Notes under the pieces: model-generated
Told to the model about the DNA's origin: nothing
Seen by the model: only the letters and a program-made list of their open reading frames with translations
Databases searched by the model: none
Position numbers and translations under genes: made by a program
DNA from: Silicimonas sp963779765
GTDB taxonomy: Bacteria; Pseudomonadota; Alphaproteobacteria; Rhodobacterales; Rhodobacteraceae
Reading direction: 5' to 3'
Assembly: GCA_963779765.1 (NCBI GenBank)
Contig: CAVZZP010000002.1
Span: forward strand, 806,001 to 870,000
DNA: 64,000 nucleotides
Part shown: positions 55,757 through 64,000 of the stretch, piece after piece
Layout: each line of letters starts with the position of its first letter
Position numbering within the stretch: position 1 is the first letter of the stretch

Positions 55757-56680
55757 ATGATCCTCTGCGCCGGCGAAGCCCTGATCGACATGCTCCCCCG
55801 CGAAACGCGCGAGGGCGACGCCGCCTTCCGCCCCGTCGCAGGCGGTGCGGTCTTCAACACCGCCATAGCTCTCGGCCGCCTCGGTGCGCCGACAGGCTTC
55901 TTCTCGGGCCTCTCGACCGACCTCTTCGGGCAGGTCCTGACCGACGCGCTCGCAGCCTCGAACGTCGACGCCAGCCTCGCCGCGCGGTCGGACCGTCCCA
56001 CGACGCTGGCCTTCGTCACGCTGAAGGACGGCCACGCCAGCTATGCCTTCTACGACGAGAACACGGCCGGACGGATGCTGTCCCAGGCCGATCTCCCCGC
56101 CTTGCCCGAGAGCGTCGAGGCGATGTTCTTCGGAGGCATCTCGCTCGTGGTCGAGCCTTGCGCGGCGGCCTACGAGGCGCTTCTGGCGCGCGAGACGGGA
56201 CGCCGCGTCATCATGCTGGACCCGAACGTGCGACAAGGCTTCATTCGGGACGAGGCCACCTACCGCGCGCGCATCGACCGGATGCTGGTCCAGGCCGACA
56301 TCGTCAAGGTCTCGGACGAGGACCTCGACTGGCTGGACGGCCGGGGAGACCTGGCCGAGCAGGCCGACCGGATGCGATCGCGTGGACCGGCGCTGGTGTG
56401 CGTGACGCAGGGCGCAACCGGAGTGACAGGCTATGGCGCGGGCGATCCCGTCTTCGTCGCGGCGACGAAGGCGACCGTGGTCGATACCGTGGGCGCAGGC
56501 GACACCTTCAACGCCGGCGTCCTGGCCGAGCTTCATTCGCGCGGCCGTCTGACCCGCGAGGCGGTAGGGTCGTTGACGAGCGACGATATCGCCGCCGCCC
56601 TCTCCCTTGGCGCACGGGCGGCCGCCGTCACCGTCTCGCGCGCCGGGGCCAACCCACCGACGCGGGCCGAACTGGGATAG
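55757..56680 (+). CDS. PfkB family carbohydrate kinase (fructokinase-like)
   Basis: Ribokinase-fold sugar kinase, 307 residues. The N-terminal signature GGAVFNTAIALGRLGAPTGFF and the C-terminal catalytic motif DTVGAGDTFNAGVLAEL with the base Asp are intact. MILCAGEALIDMLP is typical of bacterial fructokinases of this type. Substrate could be fructose or a related sugar such as KDG. ATG 55757 follows GGAGAGCCCAC. It is convergent to the kdtA operon and followed at its stop by repeat copy C. Confidence 0.92.
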   Translation: MILCAGEALIDMLPRETREGDAAFRPVAGGAVFNTAIALGRLGAPTGFFSGLSTDLFGQVLTDALAASNVDASLAARSDRPTTLAFVTLKDGHASYAFYDENTAGRMLSQADLPALPESVEAMFFGGISLVVEPCAAAYEALLARETGRRVIMLDPNVRQGFIRDEATYRARIDRMLVQADIVKVSDEDLDWLDGRGDLAEQADRMRSRGPALVCVTQGATGVTGYGAGDPVFVAATKATVVDTVGAGDTFNAGVLAELHSRGRLTREAVGSLTSDDIAAALSLGARAAAVTVSRAGANPPTRAELG

Positions 56681-56737
56681 GGGCTCCGCCCCTCGCGCCT
56701 TGCGGCGATTACCCCGGAGTATTTTCGGACAGAAGAA
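56680..56737 (+). repeat. Intergenic repeat, copy C (supplies kdtA 3' codons)
   Basis: Hairpin GGGGCTCCGCCCC (56680-56692), 20-base spacer, CCCCGGAGTATTTTCGGACA followed by GAAGAAG. It is the closest match to copy A. Read on the minus strand, its core encodes the last residues of KdtA (LLLSENTPG and stop), so gene end and repeat overlap. Confidence 0.78.
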
Positions 56738-57996
56738 GCCGGATCGCCTCCCATGTCCGGTCGAGAACCGCACCACGCGCCGCGATGACCCGGCGAGCGC
56801 CTTCGGTCATTCCGGCGCGCGCGGTTTCGTCCTGAAGGCGCAACACAGCCTTTGCGAGGTCGCTTGCGTCCGTCACGCAAGCTGCGGCGCCCTCGGCCGT
56901 GAGCGCCTCGTAGCTTTCCGCGAAATAGCTCATGTGCGGACCGTGCAGGATCGCCGACCCCAAGGCCGCCGCTTCGTATGGGTTCTTGCCTTCGAGGTCG
57001 GGCAGCAGCGAATGACCCACGAAGCTCACAGGGCAGAGACGATACCACAGACCCATCTCGCCGATCGTGTCGGCCAGGTAGACCTGCGTTTCCGGCCTGA
57101 TTGCTTCGCGGCAACTCCGGCGCGCAACGTTGAAGCGTCGGCGCGCCAGCGTCTTCAGCCTCGTCCGCATCCCGCAGGTGACGCGGCGCGAGCACAAGAA
57201 GGGCGTCGGGCTTGTCCTCCGTGACCGCGACGTGCGCCTCGATCATGGCGGCGTGTTCGGTCCCATGCGTCGCAGCGGCCAGCCAGCGGGGGCGGTCTCC
57301 CATCTGCTCCGCCAACGCGGCAAGGTCGCCTTCATCCGCCGGCAAGGGCCGCGCGGCGGCCTTGAGCGCCCCCGCCACCTCGACCCTCTGGGGCGACGCT
57401 CCGAGGGCGGCGAAACGCTCGGCACTGGCCTCGTCCTGCACCAGAAGCCGGTCGAACAGACGCAGGATGTCCCGCGTGGGTCCCGCGATGCGCTTCCGCC
57501 GCGCAAAGCTGCCGTCGGGCATCCGGCTGTTGACGAGGATCATCGGCACGCCGCGCGCCTTCGTCTCGACCATCAGACGGGGCCAGAAGTCGAGCTCGGC
57601 GAAGGCCGCCACGTCAGGCCTCCAATGGTCGAGGAAAGCGCGCGTCGCTCCCACGGTATCGACCGGCGACAGGACGTGGATCGCACGATCCGGCAGCCGC
57701 GCGGCGGCCAGCGCCGTGGCCGATGTGGCGGTCGAGGTCGTCAGGACCACATGCGCGTCGGGCAAATCGTCCAGCGCCCGCTCGATCAACGGCACCAGCG
57801 CCAGGCTCTCCCCGACCGACAGGGCGTGAAACCACAGAACCGTGCCTTCGGGCCGGGGCGTGGCGTAGCTACCGAACTTCTCCGGCAAGCGCTCCGCCAC
57901 CTCTTTGCCGCGTGCGACCCGGCGTTGCCTCGACCAGCGCCAGAGCGGACCCGAGACCCTCGAAAAGCCAAGGTAGAGGGACAGGAGCGGGGACAT
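56709..57996 (-). CDS. waaA: Kdo transferase WaaA/KdtA (one frameshift)
   Basis: Transfers Kdo from CMP-Kdo to lipid A at the inner membrane. The GT-B fold is seen as an N-terminal half (LWFHALSVGESLALVPLI, VVLTTSTATSATALA, WRPDVAAFAELDFWPRLM with the catalytic Glu region) and a C-terminal half (YLADTIGEMGLWYRLCPVSFVGHSL, GKNPYEAAALGSAILHGPH). One extra base near 57160 separates them; corrected length is 429 codons, normal. A single N-terminal helix anchors it. It lies four bases after kpsF and ends within repeat copy C. Confidence 0.94.
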
Positions 57997-58000
57997 CGCC

Positions 58001-58979
58001 TCAGGCGGCGCCGCGGTTCAGGAGCCGCAGCATGGTGACGAGGCCGACGGGGCGGTGCGTCCTCGGTGACGAAAGCCGCCGAGATGCGCTTTGCCTGAAG
58101 CGTCGCCAGCGCCTCGCCGACCAGCATGTCAGGCGACAGCCGCACCGAGCCGCGCGTCATGATCTCGCCCGCTGCCGTCTCATGCAGCGCCTCGCGCATC
58201 GTCGCCCCCGCCGCCCGTTCGAGATAGCGGCGGATGTCGCCATCGGTGACGACGCCCGCCAACCGGCCTCCCTCGGTCACGCCGACGATACCGTGTCCCT
58301 TGGCCGAGACTTCCGCGATGGCGCGGATCACCGGCGCGTCGGCCTCGACCAGTGGCAGGGCATCGGCCCGGTGCATGACCTCATCGATCCGTTTCAAAGC
58401 CGCACCCAGACGCCCGCCGGGATGGAACCCGTGGAAGTCCTTCGGGTCGAGCCCCTTGCGCCGCAGAAGCGCCACGGCCAGTGCGTCGCCAAGCGCCAGT
58501 TGCAGCAGCGTCGAGGTCGTGGGCGCCAGGTTGTGCGGACAGGCCTCGCGCACCTTCGGCAGCACAAGCGCCACCGTCGCGGCGCGGGCGAGCGTGCCGT
58601 CCTGCGCCCCCGTCAGCGCGACGATCGGCACGCCGTGGCGCTTGGCATACCCGATGACGTCCGACAGCTCCTGTGTCTCGCCCGACCATGACAGCGCCAG
58701 GATCACGTCCTCCGGCGTCACCATGCCGAGATCGCCGTGCGAGGCTTCCGAAGGGTGGAGGAAATAGGCCGGCGTCCCGGTCGACGCGAAGGTCGCCGCC
58801 AGCTTCCGTCCGATGTGCCCCGACTTGCCGAGGCCGGTCACGATCAGCCGCCCCTCGGCCCGGCCGATCAGTTCAAGCGCCGCCTCGATCCGATCCGCCA
58901 TGCCGTCGATGGCCCCCGACAACGCCGCCAAACCCTCGGCGTCGATGCCGAGCGCTTCGGCGACGTGGGCTGCCGTCAC
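58001..58979 (-). CDS. kpsF: Arabinose-5-phosphate isomerase KpsF/KdsD (one frameshift)
   Basis: Isomerises ribulose-5-phosphate to arabinose-5-phosphate, the first step of Kdo synthesis. The 325-residue protein has an SIS domain (RLIVTGLGKSGHIGRKLAATFASTG cited in part; LALSWSGETQE; ACPHNLAPTTSTLLQLALGD) and two CBS domains (about 200-320). Near 58050 an extra C in a C run breaks the last 15 codons; the other frame ends VGLVTMLRLLNRGAA. Span 3n+1. It overlaps kdsA by four bases and is followed by kdtA. Confidence 0.94.
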
Positions 58980-59794
58980 GGCTTCACCACCCGGTCAAGC
59001 GCCACCAGCGTCTCCAGAAGCCCCTCCATCGCGTCGAGCCGCACCATGTTCGGCCCGTCCGACGGCGAGCGCGACGGCTCCTCGTGCGTCTCGATAAAGA
59101 CCGCCGACACGCCCACGGCGACCGCCGCCCGCGCCAGCGGCGGCACGAATTCCGCCTGCCCGCCCGAGGTCGTTCCCTGCCCGCCCGGAAGCTGCACCGA
59201 GTGCGTCGCGTCGAACACGACCGGATAGCCCGTCCGCGCCATGATCGGCAGCGACCGCATGTCCGAGACCAGCATGTTGTAGCCGAAGCTCGCACCCCGC
59301 TCGGTCAGGAGGATGCGCCGGTTGCCGGTCGTCTCGATCTTGTCGGCGATGTTCTGGACGTCCCAGGGCGCGAGGAACTGCCCCTTCTTGACGTTGATCG
59401 CCGCCCCCGTCTCTCCCGCCGCCAGCAGAAGGTCCGTCTGGCGGCAAAGGAACGCCGGGATCTGGAGGATATCGACCGCCTCCGCCGCGGCGGCGCATTG
59501 CCCCGCCTCGTGGACATCGGTCAGGACCGGGCAGCCGAATTCGTCCCGGATCTTCGACAGGATCGACAGCCCTTCGTCGATCCCCAAGCCGCGCTTGCCC
59601 TTCAGGCTCGACCGGTTCGCCTTGTCGAAGCTCGCCTTGAAGACGTAGCCGACCCCGAGCCGCGAGGTGATCCCCGACAACTCCTCCGCCAGCATCCGCG
59701 CGTGGTCGAGCGACTCGAGCTGGCAGGGCCCCGAAATCAGGACGAAGGGCAACTCCTGCCCGAAAGTGACGCCGCCGACGCGCACGTCGGTCAT
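58976..59794 (-). CDS. kdsA: 3-deoxy-8-phosphooctulonate synthase
   Basis: Condenses PEP and arabinose-5-phosphate to Kdo-8-phosphate. The 272-residue protein is intact: FVLISGPCQLESLDHA, YVFKASFDKANRSS, GCPVLTDVHE, IPAFLCRQTDLLLAAG, INVKKGQFLAPWD and VVFDATHSVQLPG. The cysteine of ISGPCQLES suggests the metal-dependent class. Overlaps of four bases with kdsB and kpsF show tight coupling. Confidence 0.97.
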   Translation of the reverse strand: MTDVRVGGVTFGQELPFVLISGPCQLESLDHARMLAEELSGITSRLGVGYVFKASFDKANRSSLKGKRGLGIDEGLSILSKIRDEFGCPVLTDVHEAGQCAAAAEAVDILQIPAFLCRQTDLLLAAGETGAAINVKKGQFLAPWDVQNIADKIETTGNRRILLTERGASFGYNMLVSDMRSLPIMARTGYPVVFDATHSVQLPGGQGTTSGGQAEFVPPLARAAVAVGVSAVFIETHEEPSRSPSDGPNMVRLDAMEGLLETLVALDRVVKP

Positions 59795-60583
59795 GCGATC
59801 CCCTCGCGCCGCATGATGTCCTCGATCAGCGGAATGTCCGACGGGATTGTTCAGCTCCCAGAACGCCCGACCCCGCGCCTCGACCTCGACGCAGCGGACC
59901 GGCACGCCGTTCTCGAGGAAGCGCAACTGCTCCAGCCCCTCGGCGGTCTCCAGAGGCCCCATCTCCCAAGCCGCGTAACGCCGCAGCGCATCGGGTCGGT
60001 AGGCATAGCATCCGACGTGGTGAAACACCGGGATGCCCGTCTCGGCGGCGCGGTCAGCGAAGGGGAGCACCTCCTTCGAGAAATAGATCGCCGTGCCGTC
60101 CTCGCGGAAGATCGCCGTCGTCGCCCCGACCCGGCCCGCCTTGCGGTCGGCCCTCAGGGCCTCGAGGTGGTGAGGCTCGGTCCGAAGCACCGGCGTCGCC
60201 ATCTCGACCGCAGGATTCGCCATCGCCTCGATCAGCGCCTCGACGTAGTGCGGCGGCGTGAGCGGCGCGTCGCCCTGAAGGTTCACAACCACGTCCGGCA
60301 TCGACGGCAGAAGGTCCAGCGCCTCGGCGCAACGCTCTGTCCCGTTCCGGGGCGCCTCCGACGTCATCAGGACCTCGGCCCCAAAAGCGCGCGACGCCTC
60401 GGCGATGCGGTCATCATCGGTCAGGACGTAAACGCCGTCGACGCCCGTAACCTCCCTCGCCGCATCCCAGCTTCGCCGGATCAGCGAGCGCGCCTCGCCC
60501 GTGGCGCCAGTCAGCATGGCAAGCGGCTTGCCCGGAAACCGGACCGACGGATAGCGCGCGGGGATCAGGATGACGCTGTGCAA
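59791..60583 (-). CDS. kdsB: CMP-Kdo synthetase (one frameshift)
   Basis: Activates Kdo as CMP-Kdo. The product begins VILIPARYPSVRFPGKPLAML with the nucleotide-binding PARYxSxRxPGKPL, then VYVLTDDDRI, VVVNLQGDAPLTPP, and YRPDALRRYAAW. An extra base near 59842 breaks the last codons after FWELNNP; the correct frame ends SDIPLIEDIMRREGIA at 59791. Corrected length is 264 codons. It heads the operon kdsB-kdsA-kpsF-kdtA. kdsC, the phosphatase step, is not in the window. Confidence 0.95.
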
Positions 60584-60662
60584 GGGACCTTCCTTGAGTT
60601 ACCCACGGGATTAGGGAAAATGCCCGTCCGGCGCAATGGGCGGGCCGTGGGAGGGCCGCCCG

Positions 60663-61859
60663 ATGCGCATCACCAAGCTTGAAACCATCCGCCTCGCGGA
60701 ACGCCCGAACCTGCTCTGGCTGCTCGTCCACACCGACGAAGGCATCACGGGGCTGGGCGAGACCTTCTACCACGCCCGCACGGTCGAGACCTACGTTCAC
60801 GAGGTCCTCGCCCCCCGCGTCATCGGCCGCGACCCGCTTCAGATCGACGCCCTCTCGCGCGACCTCGTGGGATACATCGGCTTCCGGTCCTCGGGCGCCG
60901 AGGTGCGAGGCAATTCGGCTCTCGACATCGCGCTCTGGGACATCTTCGGCAAGGCGGCGGGGATGCCCGTAGCCCAGATGCTGGGCGGCTTCACACGTCG
61001 CGAGATCCGCACCTACAACACCTGCGCCGGTCCCGAGTACATCAAGTCGACCGAGGGCCAGGTCTCGACCAACTACGGCGGCGGTCAGGATCTCGACGAC
61101 CTCACCGGCTTCCTGACCCGCGCCGACGAGCTTGCGCATTCCCTCCTGGACGAGGGGATTACGGCCATGAAGATCTGGCCCTTCGACATCGCCGCCGAAC
61201 AAAGCCACGGCACCTACATCTCGGTCCCCGACCTGAAGAAGGCGTTGGAGCCCTTCGAGAAAATCCGCCGCGCGGTCGGCGACAAGATGGACATCATGGT
61301 CGAGTTCCACTCGATGTGGCAGCTCCTGCCCGCCATGCAGATCGCCAAGGCTTTGACGCCCTACGGCACCTTCTGGCACGAAGACCCGATCAAGATGGAC
61401 AGCCTCTCGTCGCTCAAACGCTACGCCGAGGTTTCGCCCGCCCCCATCTCGGCCTCCGAGACGCTGGCGACGCGCTGGGGCTTCCGGGACTACATCGAGA
61501 CCGGCGTCGCGGGCGTGATGATGCTCGACATCTCGTGGTGCGGCGGCCTGTCCGAGGCGAAGAAGATCGCCACGATGGCCGAGACCTGGCATCTGCCCGT
61601 GGCACCCCACGACTGTACCGGGCCCGTGGTCCTCTGCGCCTCGACGCATTTGTCGCTCAACGCGCCGAACGCGGTGTTCCAGGAAAGCGTGCGCGCCTTC
61701 TACCGGACCTGGTATCGCGACGTGGTGACCGCCCTGCCCGAAGTGAAGAACGGCATGATCTCGGTCCCGCCCGGCCCCGGTCTCGGAATGGAGCTGAACC
61801 CCGACCTCGACCGCGCCTTCACCGTCGAACGCCAGATCAGCGACCGAAGCGGGTTCTGA
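60663..61859 (+). CDS. Mandelate racemase/muconate lactonizing enzyme family protein
   Basis: Enolase-superfamily enzyme, 398 residues, probably an acid-sugar dehydratase or racemase. The N-terminal cap (residues 1-130) contains the substrate loops; the barrel has TAMKIWPFD with the KxW motif, VEFHSMW (first metal-ligand region), FWHEDPI with Glu, SETLATRWGF, and APHDCTGPVV with the general acid/base His. KIWP rather than KxK argues against MLE. Substrate is unknown. ATG 60663; divergent from kdsB. No sugar transporter is adjacent. Confidence 0.9.
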   Translation: MRITKLETIRLAERPNLLWLLVHTDEGITGLGETFYHARTVETYVHEVLAPRVIGRDPLQIDALSRDLVGYIGFRSSGAEVRGNSALDIALWDIFGKAAGMPVAQMLGGFTRREIRTYNTCAGPEYIKSTEGQVSTNYGGGQDLDDLTGFLTRADELAHSLLDEGITAMKIWPFDIAAEQSHGTYISVPDLKKALEPFEKIRRAVGDKMDIMVEFHSMWQLLPAMQIAKALTPYGTFWHEDPIKMDSLSSLKRYAEVSPAPISASETLATRWGFRDYIETGVAGVMMLDISWCGGLSEAKKIATMAETWHLPVAPHDCTGPVVLCASTHLSLNAPNAVFQESVRAFYRTWYRDVVTALPEVKNGMISVPPGPGLGMELNPDLDRAFTVERQISDRSGF

Positions 61860-61862
61860 GGC

Positions 61863-62564
61863 TCAGCCCTGGAAGCCTGTCGCGACCACGTATTTCTCCG
61901 AGCTGTCGGCCCGCGACGCCGGCGGCTTGACGTTCGCCACCTTCTCGAATCGCTTCTTGAGCGTAAGCTGAAGCTCGCCCTCGGCGCCGCCCGCCAGGAC
62001 CTTGGCGACGAAGGTGCCGCCCTCCTCCAGCACGTCGAAGGCCAGCTCCGCCGCTGCCTCGCAAAGGGCGACGATCCGCAGGTGGTCGGTCTGCTTGTGG
62101 CCCGAGGATGCCGCCGCCATGTCCGACATGACCACATCCGCACGACCGCCCAGCCAGGCCTTCACCTTGTCGTCCGCTCCGTCCTCCATGAAGTCGAGCT
62201 GGTGGATCTCGGCCCCCGCGATCGGCTCGACCTCCTGAAGGTCGACGCCGATGACGCGGCCTTGCGCCTTGCCCGACTTCTGGCCAAGCGCGTTCACCCG
62301 CTCGACCGCAACCTGGCACCAGCCGCCCGGCGCGCAGCCTAGGTCCACGACGCGCGCGCCGGGGACAAGGAAGCGGTACTTGTCGTCAAGCTCGACGATC
62401 TTGAACGCCGCGCGCCCGCGATAGCCCTCGGCCTTCGCACGGCGGACATAGGGGTCGTTCAACTGACGTTCCAGCCACAGCGTCGACGACAGCTTTCGTC
62501 CCTTGGCCGTCTTGACCCGGACCCTAAGTTCGCGCTCGCCGCGCCCGCTCGTATTCTTCGCCAT
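61863..62564 (-). CDS. rlmE: 23S rRNA (uridine-2'-O-)-methyltransferase RlmE
   Basis: Methylates U2552 in the A loop of 23S rRNA. The 233-residue protein has the SAM motif VVDLGCAPGGWCQVA near residue 80, the K-D-K-E catalytic set (Lys in GRAAFKIVELDDKY, Asp in VVMSDMAAASSGHKQTDH, Lys in FVAKVLAGG) and typical length. A basic N-terminal tail precedes it. It lies 47 bases after the lytic transglycosylase stop on the same strand. Confidence 0.95.
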   Translation of the reverse strand: MAKNTSGRGERELRVRVKTAKGRKLSSTLWLERQLNDPYVRRAKAEGYRGRAAFKIVELDDKYRFLVPGARVVDLGCAPGGWCQVAVERVNALGQKSGKAQGRVIGVDLQEVEPIAGAEIHQLDFMEDGADDKVKAWLGGRADVVMSDMAAASSGHKQTDHLRIVALCEAAAELAFDVLEEGGTFVAKVLAGGAEGELQLTLKKRFEKVANVKPPASRADSSEKYVVATGFQG

Positions 62565-62611
62565 GCTGCCTCTCTGCCCCGGAGACCCCTCCGAAGGCAA
62601 GGGCGGGGGCG

Positions 62612-63202
62612 TCAGCCGCCCAGGATCGCGACGACATACCCTTGGGTTTCGCGGTAGGGCGGCACCCCGTTGTACTTCCGAACCGCGTCCGGTCCGGCGT
62701 TGTAGGCGGCAAGCGCCAGGCGCCAGGATCTGAAAGTACGATACTGCTGCGCCAGGTAACGGGCGCCGCCGTCCAGGTTCTGCTGCGGATCGTGGGGGTT
62801 CACGTTCAACCGCGCCGCCGTTCCCGGCATGAGTTGCGCCAGTCCGATGGCTCCCTTGTGCGACAAGGCTTTCGGGTTCCAGCCTGATTCTTGCGAGATC
62901 AGGCGCAGGAACAAGTCCTCCGGGACGCCATGACGCCGTGCCGTAGTGCGAGCGACGGCAAGGAACTCGCTCCGGGCAGCACCGGTGAAGCGCGGAATGC
63001 GGTCGTTGCCCGGCACGCCGGGGATCAGCACGTCCTGCGGCTTCAGCCTGACGGAATTGGCGTATTGCTGTGCCGCGCGGCTGTCGAGGATTGCGACCTG
63101 CCGCTTGAAAAGCTGCTGGCGCGATTTCGAGATCGCGGTCTCGGCGCCGACAGGCAACGCGAGCGAAGTGGCCAAAAGGGCCACGCCCAATGTCCGGAAC
63201 AT
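62612..63202 (-). CDS. Lytic transglycosylase (SLT domain)
   Basis: Cleaves murein glycan chains to anhydro-muropeptides in the periplasm. The 196-residue precursor has a signal peptide (FRTLGVALLATSLALPVGA) and an SLT domain: catalytic Glu in LISQESGWNPKALSHKGAIGLAQLMPGTA (cited in part), then NLDGGARYLAQQY and AAYNAGPDAVRKYNG. No lipobox, so it is soluble or loosely bound. ATG 63202 starts the signal; the longer frame has an improbable leader. It precedes rlmE. Confidence 0.92.
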   Translation of the reverse strand: MFRTLGVALLATSLALPVGAETAISKSRQQLFKRQVAILDSRAAQQYANSVRLKPQDVLIPGVPGNDRIPRFTGAARSEFLAVARTTARRHGVPEDLFLRLISQESGWNPKALSHKGAIGLAQLMPGTAARLNVNPHDPQQNLDGGARYLAQQYRTFRSWRLALAAYNAGPDAVRKYNGVPPYRETQGYVVAILGG

Positions 63203-63264
63203 CTTTTTTCCCCCCGAACCAAATAACCCGAGCGAGCCTAGCGGGTCATGTGCCATCGGGCAAT

Positions 63265-63287
63265 GGCCCGGCCATCGGGGCCGGGCC
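63265..63287 (-). terminator. Possible gap terminator hairpin
   Basis: GGCCCGGC / GCCGGGCC stem of eight pairs starting about ten bases after the gap stop. There is no T run, so it may instead stabilise the mRNA end. Confidence 0.35.
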
Positions 63288-63295
63288 GGCCGTCT

Positions 63296-64000
63296 TCAGA
63301 TCAGCTTGCCCATGGCGACGGCAGTATCGCTCATGCGGTTCGAGAAGCCCCACTCGTTGTCGTACCAGGACAGGATCCGGCACATCGTGCCCTCCATGAC
63401 CTTTGTCTGGTCGGTGTGGAAGACGGACGAGTGCGGGTCGTGGTTGAAGTCGGACGAAACGAGCTTCTCGTCCGTATAGCCGAGTATGCCCTTGAGCGCG
63501 CCGTTCGCGGCGGCCCGGATCGCCTCGTTGATCTCTTCGACGGTGGTATCGCGGGTAGCCTCGAAGGTCAGGTCCACGACCGAGACATTTGGCGTTGGCA
63601 CCCGAATCGCCACTCCGTCGAGCTTGCCGTTGAGCTCGGGCAGAACGAGGCCCACGGCCTTCGCCGCGCCGGTCGAGGTGGGGATCATGCTCAGCGCCGC
63701 CGCGCGGGCGCGGTAGAGGTCCTTGTGCATCGTATCGAGCGTCGGCTGGTCGCCTGTGTAGCTGTGGATAGTCGTCATGAAGCCGCGCTTGATGCCGATG
63801 GCGTCATTCAGAACCTTGGCAACCGGGGCCAGGCAGTTGGTCGTGCAGGACGCGTTCGAGACGATCAGGTCATCCTTCGTGAGCGTGTCGTGGTTGACGC
63901 CATAGACGATGGTCTTCTCGCCTTGCGTCGGGTTCGACAGAGGCGCCGACACCAGCACCCGGCTCGCCCCGTTCTCGAGGTGCGCCTTCGCCTTGTCCGG
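63296..64000 (-). CDS. gap: Glyceraldehyde-3-phosphate dehydrogenase, type I, partial
   Basis: NAD-dependent glycolytic enzyme. The part seen is about 234 C-terminal residues. The catalytic Cys is in VSNASCTTNCLAP, the His in TTIHSYTGDQ, then PTSTGAAKAVGLVLPELNGKLDG (cited in part), VPTPNVSVVDLT and the end SWYDNEWGFSNRMSDTAV. The frame is open to the right window edge (DKAKAHLENGASR before the ATG of the shorter frame), so the N-terminus lies outside. tkt of the same pathway is elsewhere in the window. Confidence 0.97.
   Translation of the reverse strand, partial: PDKAKAHLENGASRVLVSAPLSNPTQGEKTIVYGVNHDTLTKDDLIVSNASCTTNCLAPVAKVLNDAIGIKRGFMTTIHSYTGDQPTLDTMHKDLYRARAAALSMIPTSTGAAKAVGLVLPELNGKLDGVAIRVPTPNVSVVDLTFEATRDTTVEEINEAIRAAANGALKGILGYTDEKLVSSDFNHDPHSSVFHTDQTKVMEGTMCRILSWYDNEWGFSNRMSDTAVAMGKLI

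Noticed and set aside
44098..60583. Frameshifted genes as true pseudogenes or programmed frameshifts
   Set aside because: No slippery heptamer with downstream structure is common to them, both fragments stay conserved, and essential functions are included; sequence error explains them better.

Overview
The window is about 66% GC by eye and reads as chromosomal core DNA of an alphaproteobacterium of the Rhodobacteraceae/Roseobacter type. Grounds: divergent irr next to fabA with fabB and fabI following, a GatCAB amidotransferase, a TraR/DksA zinc-finger regulator, ZapA with an upstream coiled-coil protein, an excalibur lipoprotein, DUF2927 and DUF983 proteins, and GGGGCTCCGCCCC/CCCCGGAGTATT intergenic repeats. 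I see no tRNA, CRISPR array, insertion sequence or prophage. One structural RNA is clear: RNase P RNA (rnpB, minus strand, 42986-43347).

Layout. 1-5.9 kb, minus strand: 3' part of a photolyase, a class V aminotransferase, a site-2-type protease, a BCCT osmolyte transporter and a membrane protein. 6-7.4 kb: rpsF-rpsR-rplI with a terminator. 7.4-9.05 kb: an SRAP (YedK) protein and an MBL-fold hydrolase. 9.05-12.8 kb: irr / fabA-fabB-fabI, with an SMR exporter gene on the opposite strand between fabA and fabB, preceded by a candidate guanidine-II (mini-ykkC) riboswitch. 12.8-17.3 kb: ppk2, metG, a putative glycosyltransferase-like protein and a convergent CMP-sugar synthetase-like gene. 17.4-24.3 kb: small zinc-ribbon protein, DUF983, NUDIX, EamA transporter, Rossmann protein, two coupled lipoproteins, aldo/keto reductase, DsrE protein, ImuA-like protein, IalB protein. 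24.8-32.3 kb: HerA-like ATPase, an SRPBCC-ArsR operon with a large operator palindrome, polA, an ACT protein, a DUF2238 protein, and a receiver/RHH divergent pair. 32.3-39.2 kb: purL, a CAT-fold protein, bolA, grxD, small enzymes, a DksA-type protein, mliC, zapA. 39.4-48.6 kb: tkt, GNAT, cupin, rpmG, rnpB, amidase, gatA-gatC, ceramidase-like protein, UPF0173 hydrolase, tadA. 48.7-55.7 kb: rluB-type synthase, then a TelA/XpaC/SPFH/zinc-ribbon stress-type cluster. 55.7-64 kb: PfkB kinase, the Kdo operon kdsB-kdsA-kpsF-kdtA, an enolase-superfamily enzyme, rlmE, a lytic transglycosylase and the 3' part of gap.

One property affects every user of this sequence. Sixteen single-base frameshifts interrupt fourteen otherwise well-conserved genes, including ones normally essential (polA, gatA, tadA, kdsB, kdtA). 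Fourteen of the sixteen are +1 insertions. This looks like residual sequencing or assembly error, not gene decay, so I annotate these genes over their full reconstructed span and mark each shift. The observations with most biological interest are the guanidine-II riboswitch candidate, the ArsR operator palindrome over its promoter, the TelA/XpaC/SPFH cluster, the putative glycosyltransferase/cytidylyltransferase pair, an orphan minus-strand terminator suggesting a small RNA, and the repeat family, one copy of which supplies the last codons of kdtA.
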